From Chaetorhynchus papuensis (lineage: Eukaryota; Chordata; Aves; Passeriformes; Rhipiduridae), in NCBI GenBank assembly GCA_013396525.1, contig VWYX01000276.1, positions 275,318-339,317 on the forward strand: a stretch of DNA of 64,000 bases, in the 5' to 3' direction. Below are positions 1 to 12,100 of the stretch, in pieces. Position numbers and translations under genes: made by a program. The stretch's first letter is position 1. The number at the start of each line of letters is the position of its first letter. Under the pieces are notes generated by a model, which ran no database searches, was not told where the DNA came from, and was given only the letters and a program-made list of their open reading frames with translations.

Positions 1-654
1 AAATCCATTCCACACTATACCAAAACCTTTCTAATAAAATAAGTTTAGAAGACATAAAGATAAGTTTACACTTAATGGGCCATACAGATTCCAACCCTCT
101 GCCTAAAATGAATAAACAACCTCTCCGAATATACATTAAAAAAAAAAAAAAAGATGGGGGAAACATTTAAAGGATTCTGCTATGGTAGGCACACATAAAA
201 CCACATATAAAAACACATAGGAATTGTTATGCACATTCCTATATTGCAAGTTAAGACTGAGTTCCAATCCTTATTTGAAACTTTTAGGCACTAACACAAA
301 CAACTGAGATTCATAAAGACACCAAGGGAAATCTAGGAAAAAAGTGCATGCCAATGACACTAATGCAAAAAGTCATCTTAAGCTTCAGATGCAGGCAAAA
401 CTTCCTCAAGAAAGGAAACATGATGCCTTGTACAGATAAAAGTAGCACAGTAAACAGTTTACCAAATATAAACACACGATTATTAGTTCACAGAGTTTAA
501 TGGAAGGTACTGCCACACATTTCATAAAACTGAAGCCATCTGTTCAAAACATCCACAATGGGAAAACAGATGAGAAAGAAAACCCCAGCATCAAAATGTT
601 TCACGGGTAGAACTGAGAGAATTTAAAGAGCACTTTCTTTTTGGAGCCAACAGT

Positions 655-1290
655 CATAATATCATAGAATATCCTGAAGGGATCTACAGGGATCATCGAA
701 CTCCAACTCCCGGCCCCGCACAGGACACCGCAAGAGTCACACCACGTGCCTGAGAGCATTGTCCAAACACTTCTCGAACTCTAAAAGGCTTGGTGCTGTG
801 ACCACTTCCCCAGGGAGCCTGTTCCACTGCCCAACCATGCTCTGGGTTAAGAGTATTTTCCTAATATCCTGCCTAAACTTCCTCTGACACAGTTTCATGC
901 AATTTTCTCTGGCGCTGTCACTGGTCACCACAGAGAAGAGATCGGTGTCCGCCCCTCCTCCTCCCCTTATGAGGAAGTTGTAACTGCAATGAGGTCTCCC
1001 CCCAGACTCCTCTTCTCCAGGCTGAACAGACCTTCCCCTCGAGGCCCTTCATCATCTTCGTGTCCCTCCTCTGGATACTCTCCCACAGCTCTCTGTCCTT
1101 CTTACATCATGGCACCCAGCACTGCTCACAGGACACAGGCAAGGCTGCACCAGCACAGGGCAGAGGCGGCCAATCCCTCCCCTTGCCCAGCTGGCAATGC
1201 TGTGCCTGATGCACCCCAGCACACTATGGAGGGTGATTTTGCTTGTGTTGAAACACAGACAGCACACTGCTTAGAACAGGTGGGAGAGCA
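655..1290 (-). mobile_element. CR1 LINE 3' fragment
   Basis: The plus strand carries the reverse complement of a CR1 3' end: a CATAGAAT octamer (reverse of ATTCTATG) at 663-670, then the stretch about a TGGAACAGGCTCCCTGGGGAAGTGGTCACAG-like segment, then CTCTTCTCCAGGCTGAACAGA near 1009-1030 and CTCTGGATACTCTCCCACAGCTC near 1070. The match continues less clearly to about 1290, into the region corresponding to the end of the CR1 ORF2. It is 5'-truncated, as most CR1 copies are. Short open frames here are relics or chance and do not form a functional reverse transcriptase. Confidence 0.9.
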
Positions 1291-4200
1291 CACTGTAAGA
1301 GAAATGACCACACATCTATGGATTACAGTAACAGGAAATTAAATTATATACAGAGTTTGGCTGAGTCCTTACTTCAGGCCAGTTGGCAGGACTGTTCTGG
1401 CACCCAGTGCATGTGGCGATTCTCCCTGTGCTCCCTCTCTTGGCAACAAAGAGTGAAATTTCTCCTGAGGTATTGTAGAACGGGAAAGGGTGACACAGGA
1501 AAATTAAACTTATATTGCTGAACCATTTACTGCTTTGAAGCATCTATTTCAGATGTTTCATTTAAGCTGTTGTTTCATGGTCGAGAAAGTTATATCATAT
1601 TGCAGGAGTCTAAAATTGGGCACTGTGAATACCTTTAATCTGTGATTTTATCACTAATTATGTAAAACTGGTTCTGTTAATTTAATACATTTATAGTAGC
1701 TTTTCTGGAGACAGATTTCTCTGCAGTGTTTCAGTTAATTTCTTTTTCTTGTCTTGCTGAAGTTCTGGTTCAACTGTCTGCCACAGATGTTCTTCAGCAG
1801 AAATTTCACTGCATTTAATATTCAAGTTTTCTTTTCCAGACATTTTCTTTTTTTTTTTTTTTTTAATATCAAATATCTGCATAGCTTGACATGAGTACAT
1901 TTGGAAGATTAAGTCTGTCTTGAATACTAGAAGAACTCCTTCAAGTTTGCTAGATTGTGAGGCTGTTATGGATACTGCCTTGTCTCTTAGTAACACATTT
2001 TAAAAGAGCTTAAACTCATTGGACGTCACAAGTCCAAAATTCTTGGAATGCAGAATTAAGTTTCCTTATTCTAACATAGTTTATTATTCATTACTTATTA
2101 TCCTCTTTATGTATCAATTTAGTTTTGATTATTAATTTCTTAGATTTTAAGTATTTGGTATCCTGATAATCCTGTATTTCAAAATTAAAAGTGTGAAACC
2201 CTTTAAACTGACTCCCAATTTTAATTCCCTCTTAGAATAACTCTGTTCCATTGAAAAGTAACTTTAATGGGCAGAAAAGCAGACAAATGGCTATTTTCTA
2301 ATAATCCAAACACTGAAGTTGCACATTTTACCATACATGCCCTGATAATTCTGGTTGTTTTAACTCTGTGGATTTTCACGTGTTATAAGAACAGGTGAGT
2401 TACATGATGACTGAGAAGCCTGTACTTACTAGGCTGGCTGAGGAACTCATACTCTAGAGTTCTGGCATACTTATTTCACTTCAGAGTGCTTTTGTGCAAG
2501 CAATATGTTTTTCACCAAGTTACTCATTATGGTTTGGGAAAATATAGACAGGACTTTTAGTGTTATCCATTTTAAGGAGTTTAGCAAGTTTCTGTACTAA
2601 TTTAATACGTCCTAGTACAAATCTTTTCAGGCTCCATTTTTACCATATGGTAAATACATTAAAAACCCATTATACAAACTCAGTATTTCCTCATTGTGGT
2701 ATTTTTGACATAATTATAGCTTCTATTAAAAATAGACAAAAATATGTTTAGCATTTTCCCCCAAACTAAAAGCTAACAAAAAAATCTCTTCTAAAGCCAT
2801 GTGATCTTCCAAATGAATTAGAGTGAGCAAGGACAGAAATGTTTTAAAGTCTGTTGAGCATTTCAAGACAGATATTAACAATGTAAACACAGTCTGAACA
2901 AAAATAAATTTCAAAGGTATAGCTAAGAACAGCCTATTCTGGATTGGAGTTTATTTTTAAATTGTTTTCAGCCTAGAACCGCAGTGCTACAGTATCTTGT
3001 ACAGATCCATCCATTACATCTTACCAGGAAGTACAGTTCATACTATGTTCAGGAATCTAAATACTAATGTTACTTTTTAAACTTAGAATCAGTATTCATT
3101 TTGAACATGGGTGACATTGCTAGAAAGAGAAAAAAACCCATAAATGAAATAAGTTTATACTTCTGGACAATGTATTAGCATTAAGTACGCCCACTTACTG
3201 TTTCAGAGTGGGTAAGACTGGAGCACTGTATATATGTACAGATTTAATGACTTCTGGGTTGGTTTTTTTTTTTTGGAAACTCAGTAAGACAAAAAGTAAT
3301 TTTGAAAATGTACATTCTAAAAGTGTCCTGTGTAAATAAAGTCCATTAATACAAGGCTGAAAACTAAAGGTCCTACAACGAGTATGGGGAGTCTTCTGCA
3401 TAAAATGTCTAAATCTCCAACACATACACGTGACCATTTCTGATACTTGGAATCTAAAGATTGGGCCTTACTGTAGAAGGACAATGCTATTTTTTATTGT
3501 CTAAGTTGCTATCTAAAATAGACTCTGGACTTCAGTCCTCTGAATGGCATTTCACCACTCTGCATCATCAGTTGGAGAGAAAAAGGTTTTCAAGGAATAT
3601 TGAATAAGAAGGAAACAATGCCAAGTTCCTAAAAATTTTCAAGCAGCGGTGAAACAAGTCCATCCATAAAGGACGTCACTGCTCAGTTAAAGAAAATGAC
3701 TTAAAATCTTGCCCTTTTTTAAAATGTGGTGAAGTATTTTCATTTCAGATAGAACATTAAAGGAACATTGAAAGTTTCAGACTCTTATTAGGTGTGGGGT
3801 GGTTTTTTTGTTTTTTTTTTTTTTCACTGGTATGAACTAGCAGTGTATCAAAAATGTTCTGAATAAGTAAATTTTCAAGACACGGACACAGAGTAGATGA
3901 AGAAAGAAGTGCCCCTAGGAAAAAAAAAAGGCATAACATAAAGAAAACAGAAATCAGAAAAAAACACCTGCAGGGACAATTCGTGAAGGATGGTTAGACA
4001 GAATCTCATGGTGTCTCAAAGAAAAGAGGACTGCAATGCATGAACAATGTTACGAGCTCATGTAATCATAAACAATCATTCAAAGGCAATTAGCTCAGAA
4101 GGGTCCAGAGTACACTGGTAGTGCTTGCTCTGCTCCACAGGCCATAAACATGACATGCTGATAGATGTAAGCATGTCAGAAAAGAGCAAAAGTCCTAACT

Positions 4201-5064
4201 CTAAATTGTTCCAGGAAGAACAGTGAGGTCAAGGGTATCACCGGTGCCTGAGGCTCCTGCCAAGGCAGGAAATGTGTTAATGAACTTGCAAGCAGCACAC
4301 ACCAACTGAGCACCTCGAGTAAGGCAAGAAACCACAAACAGCAGCATATTAGGCAATTATATTTTGTCTCCAACCAAATCTTCTGCATAATCATGAAGAC
4401 TTCCTTAAAAGACAAAATTACATGCCTGAACTCCAATTATGCACTAAGTCTAATTAAAAAAAAGGAAAGAGAAGTTCCCTGCAATTCCATACACAGTCAA
4501 GAATACTGAAACTGAACTAATGTCAGATACATGTAAGGACTATAGAGTAAACAGATGAACAGTCTTGCTACCTTTCAGAACTCATTGGATATGTCAACAC
4601 AGATAAGGATCCATATCACAGATATGGGACTTTTTTCCTCCTAGGAATTTCCTAATCCATTGTAAAGGGTTTTGTGCAAGCTTGGTAATATAAAGTAATT
4701 CAAGCTCACTGTGAACTCGACTGCTGTCCCAATCCACACTGTTCAGGTGGGTAAGAAGCTTTCAGTTTCTATTCTGCACTTACTATGATCAGCCCACTTA
4801 CAGTGTCTCCAACATGCCAGTCAAAAATTAAGAGTCACAAGAGACAAGAGGTCAAATCACTGTTTACATAGCATTTGGATGATCTAGGTAATATTGAAAT
4901 GGTTGTGTAGTAACAGGTGGGATAGTGCCTTAAGTTTAATCCTGATTGCGAAATAGAGATTTTTAACAGAAAGGAGGATATTCCAGTAATAGGTAGAGGA
5001 CATAGTTCTTTAATACACTTTACAGGAATTACTAAGATGAACTGATGAGATTTTCTCAAATCAG
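1291..5064. other. No gene seen
   Basis: AT-rich unique sequence within GNAL intron 1 with T and A runs near 1850, 3270, 3815 and 3920. Only short chance frames; no splice-bounded coding segment or known repeat recognised. Confidence 0.6.
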
Positions 5065-5500
5065 TTCTGGAGTACAATGTCCAGAAACTGTAGCACGTAC
5101 AAAGAACCTTATCTGTAAAGAAAGACTGAACAAATTGCGTTTAATGTAGAAGAGATTAACCTGAAACAAATACAAAATACTTTTTAAAATGCAGGAGACT
5201 ATTGCAAAGGAGATACTGATCAGTTCACTCAGAGAGAACAGGAAATATTTACCTTAATTTGTAGCAAGAGAGAGTTCAGCTTGATACCAGGAAAAGGCTT
5301 ACTTACAAGAATCACATAAGCACTGCAACAGGTTAATTCAGAAGAAGATCAACAAAATCTTTAACACTGGAGGATTATCAAGAACAAGTTGGAAAAATGT
5401 TTGTCAGGTAGAGCTTAAATATAGCTCTTTATCAGGGAGGTCTATCTGAAAGGTCTTTTCTAACCCTGTTATTTTTACTATTTTAAGGGACACCTTATTT
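5065..5500 (+). mobile_element. Ancient degraded CR1 3' fragment
   Basis: Landmarks of an old amniote-type CR1 occur in the right order: CTGGAGTACAATGTCCAG at about 5067, AGAAAGACTGAACAAATT at about 5120, TTCACTCAGAGAGAACAGG at about 5224, CACTGCAACAGGTTAATTC at about 5322, and CTTTAACACTGGAGGATTATC then TGTTTGTCAGGTA at about 5360-5412. The end, GAAAGGTCTTTTCTAACCCT at about 5448, corresponds to the CR1 phrase before its terminal octamers. Divergence is high with many small indels, so this is much older than the other copies in the window. Confidence 0.75.
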
Positions 5501-6147
5501 TCCTCTAAGTCCAACCATGGCAATTCAAATGTCTTTGCAGAGTATACTTTGAATTTCATAATAGTGCATGTAGTATGTCAACCAAATGGAACTTTTCAAC
5601 AGTTAATCAAGAAAGCCCATCATCATAAACCTAATCTGCATTGCTCCAACAACAAACCTGATCTTCCTTCTACTTTGATGGATGTAAGCTCAGGTTCAAG
5701 TTTATTACGAAGATAATTATTTTAAATACTGACAAACACCTGAAATTTTCCAAGACCGAATTGCCCTGCAGACAGGAAGTTGTGTCCTGGCTTAAAACAG
5801 TTCAGTCTGTCCTTCCTAGACTAAGGGGGATATGGAGGCTGTCATCATCATTGACAAGTTACAGCTGACATCTCAACCCAAATAGTGTCTCCTTTTAAAT
5901 CCAGACTTCCTAACAGTACTGCATGAAACATATTCATCACCAAACTACAAAAAACAGTTTGAAAATTTCAGTGAACTGCCTCATAGCAGAAATTTAAAAG
6001 TAGCTCCTAATCTTTTTATGGTCCTTAGTCTGTCAATAAAACCTTAACAATGCTGAGACTTTAAAAAACACAGACAACTGCATTTACACACCCACACTGC
6101 TGCATAAGCAACGTAACTGTGTAGTTCAGTGACTGTCATCGATAATG

Positions 6148-6193
6148 AGTTTTATGAAAAATATACATTAAGTTTTATAGAAAATATACACAT
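6148..6193. repeat. 23-bp imperfect tandem duplication
   Basis: AGTTTTATGAAAAATATACA... at 6148-6170 is followed by AGTTTTATAGAAAATATACA... at 6171-6193, with about five differences, most near the end of the unit. Confidence 0.75.
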
Positions 6194-7694
6194 TGGGGTA
6201 GAAAACACCTAGGCAGCTCAAATTAAAGATTTGAGATGGATCAGCAGCAGTGCTTCCAAGCTTGCCTATTAATTATATTGCCTGACAACTTCCATTATAA
6301 GACCCTGCTATCAACTGCTTGTGACTTTGCCAAATGTTAGCTGCTGTGCAGAAATGTTCCGTGCTGAGTGCCATGTCAGACTGAACTTTTTGGAAAATTT
6401 AGCCAAAACAGGTCATTTCTGTGAACAAAGAGAATATAGATTGCTTTGCCTGGTTTAACATACTCTGACAACATCTTAAAATCAAACACAAAGCTCACAA
6501 ACACAATATAATCAAGTCTGAGCATCCATATGCTTTAAGTCAAGATTTGGAAGTCTGCAGGGCAATGTAAACTTTAAGATAATGGGACCCATCTGCTACC
6601 CATGTGAAAATCTGCCAAAATTAGTCAATTTTCCAAGCATTTTCTTTTTGAAGTGGAGTCAAGAAGGATAAGAATGTTGCACCTGCTTGGTGCATACTTG
6701 CTTTCCCTAGGTGGAATGCTTCAACCCATGAGAAATTCTGTATTCCCAAAACTGCAGTTGATTTGGGACCAGGGAAGTCTAGAAAAAACATATGCTCCCA
6801 TGTCTTCTGTGCAAGATTCAAACATCGTGGACTTAGAAGTGGCATCATCAAAATGCAGAACAGGAGCAGGGGCTGATACAAGAAAAGTTACTGGGACTGC
6901 AGATTAGTTGAAAAGAGTAGAGAGAATCTAGAACTGGTAACTGTGGAGGACAGATCAGGCAGGAGTGATGTCAGCCAGAACTTAGTCAAAGAAAAAGACA
7001 GGCTGATCCTGGAATGAAACAGACTAACGGCAAAGTGAGTGGAAATGAATCTGATAAACTATGGACCTGAGACTGACAAGTATCTCGATAAGCAGTGAAC
7101 ATCAGCTCGGAGAGGTCCTGTGAGATGGAATCTATTTGTGGCAAGCAAACACAGCCACCACAATGCTAGAGGAGGTTAGAGAGGTGGAAACAGAAAGCGT
7201 TTTGGTCACGCTGATGTGACTGTGCACAACACATCAAGAACCCTTCTGGTGGCTCATATCAAGCTGATCTAGCATGTCTCATAAGCTTATTTTAATACAA
7301 ATGCAAGAACTAGCAATACACACAGGCTCTTCTAAACTAAGGATACCTGTGTGACTCTAATTCCCTCCACACCATTCTCCCTCATGAATCTGTTCTATGA
7401 TGCAATGTCCAATTAAATGACAGTGCCCTGTTTTTCCCAGCAGGCTTCCTTCCTCATGCTAAGCACAAAACTGACTTCCTCTGGGAATGAACAAGTGTTA
7501 TGCTGTAAAGGGTACTTGTTTTTAGGACTCTCCCTTGCAAGGCTGCAGTGAATGAGTTCATGAAATGCAGAAGTCATTAAAGCAATTGAAAATTTCTTCA
7601 AAACAAAAGAGAACATGAAAAATACTCTCTAATTTCATAGGATTTCAGTGTGAATTTAGGCAATTATTTTAAATCACGCATTCATCTCAGCTTT

Positions 7695-7790
7695 TTGGGG
7701 TGTGGTGTTTTTTGTTGGGTTTTTGTTGGTTTGGTTTTTTGTTTTGTTTGTTTGGTTTGGAGATTTTTGTTTTTGTTTTTGTTTTTTGTC
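7695..7790. repeat. G/T low-complexity tract
   Basis: Almost only T and G, with irregular TTTTG and GTTTG units. The hydrophobic open frame that crosses it comes from the composition and is not a gene. Confidence 0.9.
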
Positions 7791-9162
7791 CCAGATGCTG
7801 GACTTGGCAGCCGTGCCACTAATATACAGGTATCATGAGCTCAATACTTGAAATGTAACATGTAATTCAAAGTGCTTACCAGAAAGTATGGAAAGTCTTT
7901 GGAGCCCTGAACTAGATAAATATAACCCACCTCAAAAAAATCCCAAACAACTCAACCCATACCACGGTTTAACAAACAGTTGATATTTAGTCTATGAGAT
8001 TCAGTTTCCAGGTGCCTATGCTACTAAAATCTCCTTTCAATTAGCTGCCATGCACATCAGTGTATTGGTATTTGTGAAGTCCATGCACGTGGTGGTGGTG
8101 AGTGCTCTAAGAAGCCTCAGAACTACAAATCAGTCTCCAAAGCACTGTTTAAACAGTTCCTAGCACCATATCCCAAGCTTCCAGTCATGCAGGCCACGTA
8201 CCACATTTCCTCACCGTGTAACCAGGATTACTGCACACGTTCAGCACCTTTCACCTGGGAAATCTGTGCAAACAGTTGTGTGCAAAGCCAGAGAAGAGCT
8301 CAGCCTAACCAAGTCAGCCCTGGCTCATGCCAAAGATCCCCCACAGAAGACAATGCCTGAGGATCAGACTGCCAGAATCTGAGCAGTACAGAGAGCTTGT
8401 AAGGAGCTTTCTATCAAAGGGCAGCCAGGAGTGGATTCAGCAGCAGGCCTGCTTTGGCTGCTTGTTCCAAAGCACAGAAACAAGTGCCCTTGCAGGCAGC
8501 AACCGGGAAAACACAAAGAACACTCTTCATCTGTTTTAAGTGAGCACGAGCTCCGTGCTTACAGTATTAACAGTTATGAATGACCTAACACTTTGCCTTT
8601 GCTTTACAAATAAAAGTGAGAAAATGTCATTAACTTCAATATATGAAGGGGAAAATAACTTAGGAAGAGCTTATCACTGCCCTGAGTATTCACAGCAGCA
8701 TACTGGCAGTCTTCTGCTAGAGATGTGCTGCCTCTCAGGGAGTTGTTTCTCATGCATATGTTCACACGATTTTTCAGATGAGAACAATTGTACTTATGTC
8801 TGTTCATGAAAGTTAAGTTTTTCATGCAAAAATAATTAAAGAAAGACTTCAAGGATGTTAAGTTGTTAACTGACATGTGAGTTATGACAGCCTATATAAA
8901 CTTCTTCTAAAGCAATCTTTGGGAATTGTTAAAACACATTTCCAACACTTGACAAAAATAGCTTTCAGACCAGTGATATTTGCTAAAATACATGCAAATC
9001 TACTGCATTAATATTATGAAACAAAGAATCCAAACACAAGAATTCTTTGACATCTTTGACACAAAAATATGAGATTCCCAGTCCCCAGCAAAAATCCAAT
9101 AGTCTGCCTTGAAAACCCTAATCTGCAGCCTAATTGATGGAGCTACCAATTGGTCACATCAG

Positions 9163-9182
9163 GTCAGATCCCAGGATCTGAC
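9163..9182. repeat. Short perfect inverted repeat
   Basis: GTCAGATCC-CA-GGATCTGAC: 9-bp arms with a 2-bp spacer. No function is evident. Confidence 0.7.
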
Positions 9183-12100
9183 AATTTTACTTCCTCTTCT
9201 CTCTTCACTTACTTTCCTGCAGAGATTTCCACAGCTCTGTAAAGCAAACGCATGCAAAGCTTTGTGAAGTCTAAACACTTAACAAAACATTACACAAGCA
9301 TTCAGAATGACAAGTTAAGTAACCTTAACTTAAAGCAGACCTTGAGCTACAGCACACCAAAAAATATATTTGGCTTTTACAACAGCATGATTTATCATTT
9401 GAAAAACAAGATTTAAAAATTGGGTGCTTTGCTAGGTCAGGAGTTAATTTCCAGTGATACTAAAGTGTATTGCTCTAGCACTCATTTCCACGTGCCTTCT
9501 TCCATCCTCATGTTGAGTTCACGTTTTACTAAAGAAGCTCTGAACCCTGAGACCTACAAATGAGTTCTCTAAAGTGGGGACTTATTTGCAGCTGCATAAA
9601 CATATCTGCACTGCTTTTCCTACACTTCACAGAAATTTCCCGTGTTTCAAATAAAAAAGGCAAACAAGGCACAGTACATGGAAACAGCCCTGATGCTCAA
9701 AAACGTTTTGCAGAAAGACACTTAGGAACTCAAAACACGGGTCTGATTTTTCTCTGGTTTTTGGTAAAAGAGAAGATACATTAGAAATAAAGACAAAACC
9801 TACTTTCCTAGGAAATCTGGTAAAAATTGGTGGAGTGTTTGGATGGTTTCCTATACCTGCAGAAGATGGGTTAAAGCAACCACTGGCTAACCCTTGCACT
9901 GAGCCTTTACAGTGTTCTTTGTAGAAGCAAGTCATAACAGTGACTTAAATATATTATTTATTAGGTAACTTTCTAATATACTTGGCCATCAGCTCTCAGT
10001 GCACCACTGTCAAGGTTCAGTGTACCCTGTAAAACAACAACCAATCCTCTCTAAAAACTTTTTTTTGGTGTTAGAAACCGGCTATGCAAAAAAACTTGGA
10101 CTAAAAATTAAAAGATCTAGTATTTTTTAATCCAGAATTATTTTCTTTAAACACGTTCTAAGAGAAAAGAATGCTTGCATTCATTCCAAGTCACATTAAT
10201 AAAAACATTAAAGTAGAACAGATTTCCCTCACCCAGGATAAGTAATTGAGGATCACAAGGTCAGGAGTTCGTGACTTAAATCCTCTTTTGGATGCAAAGA
10301 CCAACATTTCATCATGTTTCCTTCTTAACTCCTTATTATTCCCTTACGGAACTAACAGTCTAAGCAAGAAAGAACTTTGGCTCTCATGAAAAGAAATCTG
10401 TCCCATTAAAAAATACACATTAACCCCAGCTATTAACTTGGAGGACTATTAGCAACTTCTCCTTTGCAAAATATGACCATAAAGTTTGTAATCTTTCAGT
10501 CTTTATATAAATTACTGCTTTTCTAAGTGACACTCTGTAAGACTATGAAGATGAACCTGTCAGAGTAAAAATGTGTGCCAAAGATAATTTTATTTTCTAT
10601 TGAAAAGGAGTATTAGCCACGACCGATACCACTTTTAAAAACTGACAAAAACACAGCACTTGATGCATCACATATTTATGCAGGGCCTGCAAACACACAC
10701 CATTTCCCAAAAAAGCAAACCCTAGCTTTAAAAACATTAATTTTCATACTATTTCCATGAGCCACTTTTCCAAAATGTGATAAAGGACCGGTACCTGAGA
10801 AAAGTCCTTCATAAGCAGAAACTTTACTATCCTGCTGCTAACTGGACATGGCTCCTAGATTTATTTTCAAAACTCCAAGTCAGTAACAGTACCAACACTA
10901 GCTGTCTTACGGAATTCCTGGAAGGATACCACGCCAGTTTCACATAGTGTGCAAATGCACAGCCATTCATTAAAAGTTACAATACTAACTTGTGGCAGAA
11001 CTGAATATTCTTGGGTGGTCAGAAAGTTGGGTTTTTTTCAGTAAAACATTAAAGTTTAATCATAGACCAGTACTCCCAAGCAGCGGCGTGTGTCACGTAG
11101 TGCAATGCAAGCCCATTTTCGAGCTGGTACATGGCTCACCACAGCCTAGTGCCTCTCTTACGGGGCACTTTTGATGGCCAGCCCTCCACACAGTGCAGCA
11201 TCTCACAAAAAACCAGTTATGAAGTCCTGATTCAGATGACCTACTGCCATTTTTGGTTGTTACCCCCACACCCCAGCCCAGATACTTGCACATAAGAGTT
11301 ATTAATGATTACCAAAGCATGGGAGTAACTTTGTTGCTAACAGCCCATCTTGAGCTGTCTCAGGGAAGCCGGGGTAGAAGGCAAGAGCAGTTCAGAAGAG
11401 CCATCTAGGGCATGAGTTTCATAAAGGAATTCTCAGCAGTCCTTAGTCACTGCTGCTTGATGGACTGCCTTGGGTCTCCCATGACCTTTTATAAATCCTC
11501 TTACTACCTACCCGTACACACTATTCCCTCCAAGGCTGTCGCAATCCTTAAGCCTCCAGTTTTGCATCACTGGTGCTGAGTGCTCCAGAACATAAAACGG
11601 TTTCAGAGCCTTCTTGCCATATTTAAGCTATTCTTATAACAGACCTACTCCCCCCTCAGCTCCAAGACTGCCCTCAAGCTCCCTAAGAATCAATCATGCC
11701 AGTTGTCTGGCGGCAGTGAATGCCAGAGGATCCTAGAGACAGGAAACCTGGTTCTGGAAATCCCTTTTTATACCCCTGAGGTGGGCTGTAATAGTGGAGA
11801 AAGTGAAGTAAAAAGGTATGAGAGTGTATTTAAAAGAAGGGGGTGTACACACACACAGAAAAAGAACAGCACCCTGCAGCTATGATAAGACACTGCTAAG
11901 ATTTTGGGAAAGTACATTTAACTGTCATTTAGTCTGGAAGGGAAAACTGATCCACAGCCTGAATTCCCACAGTGCTGGTTACAGCGCTACCTCTGTTGAG
12001 CAAAACACGCTGCTCAGCTGCGTATGGCGGGAGGAGGAAGCTGGGTAACACCACCTGCATTCACTGGCATGGATTTTAATGAAGAAAAGCATAATAAACT

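Noticed and set aside
989..1342. 117-codon open frame over the CR1 at 655-1290
   Set aside because: It runs opposite to the CR1 coding direction and has no protein family; chance frame in repeat sequence.
7650..7838. Hydrophobic 62-codon frame resembling a membrane protein
   Set aside because: Its Phe/Leu/Val/Cys content comes from the G/T low-complexity tract.
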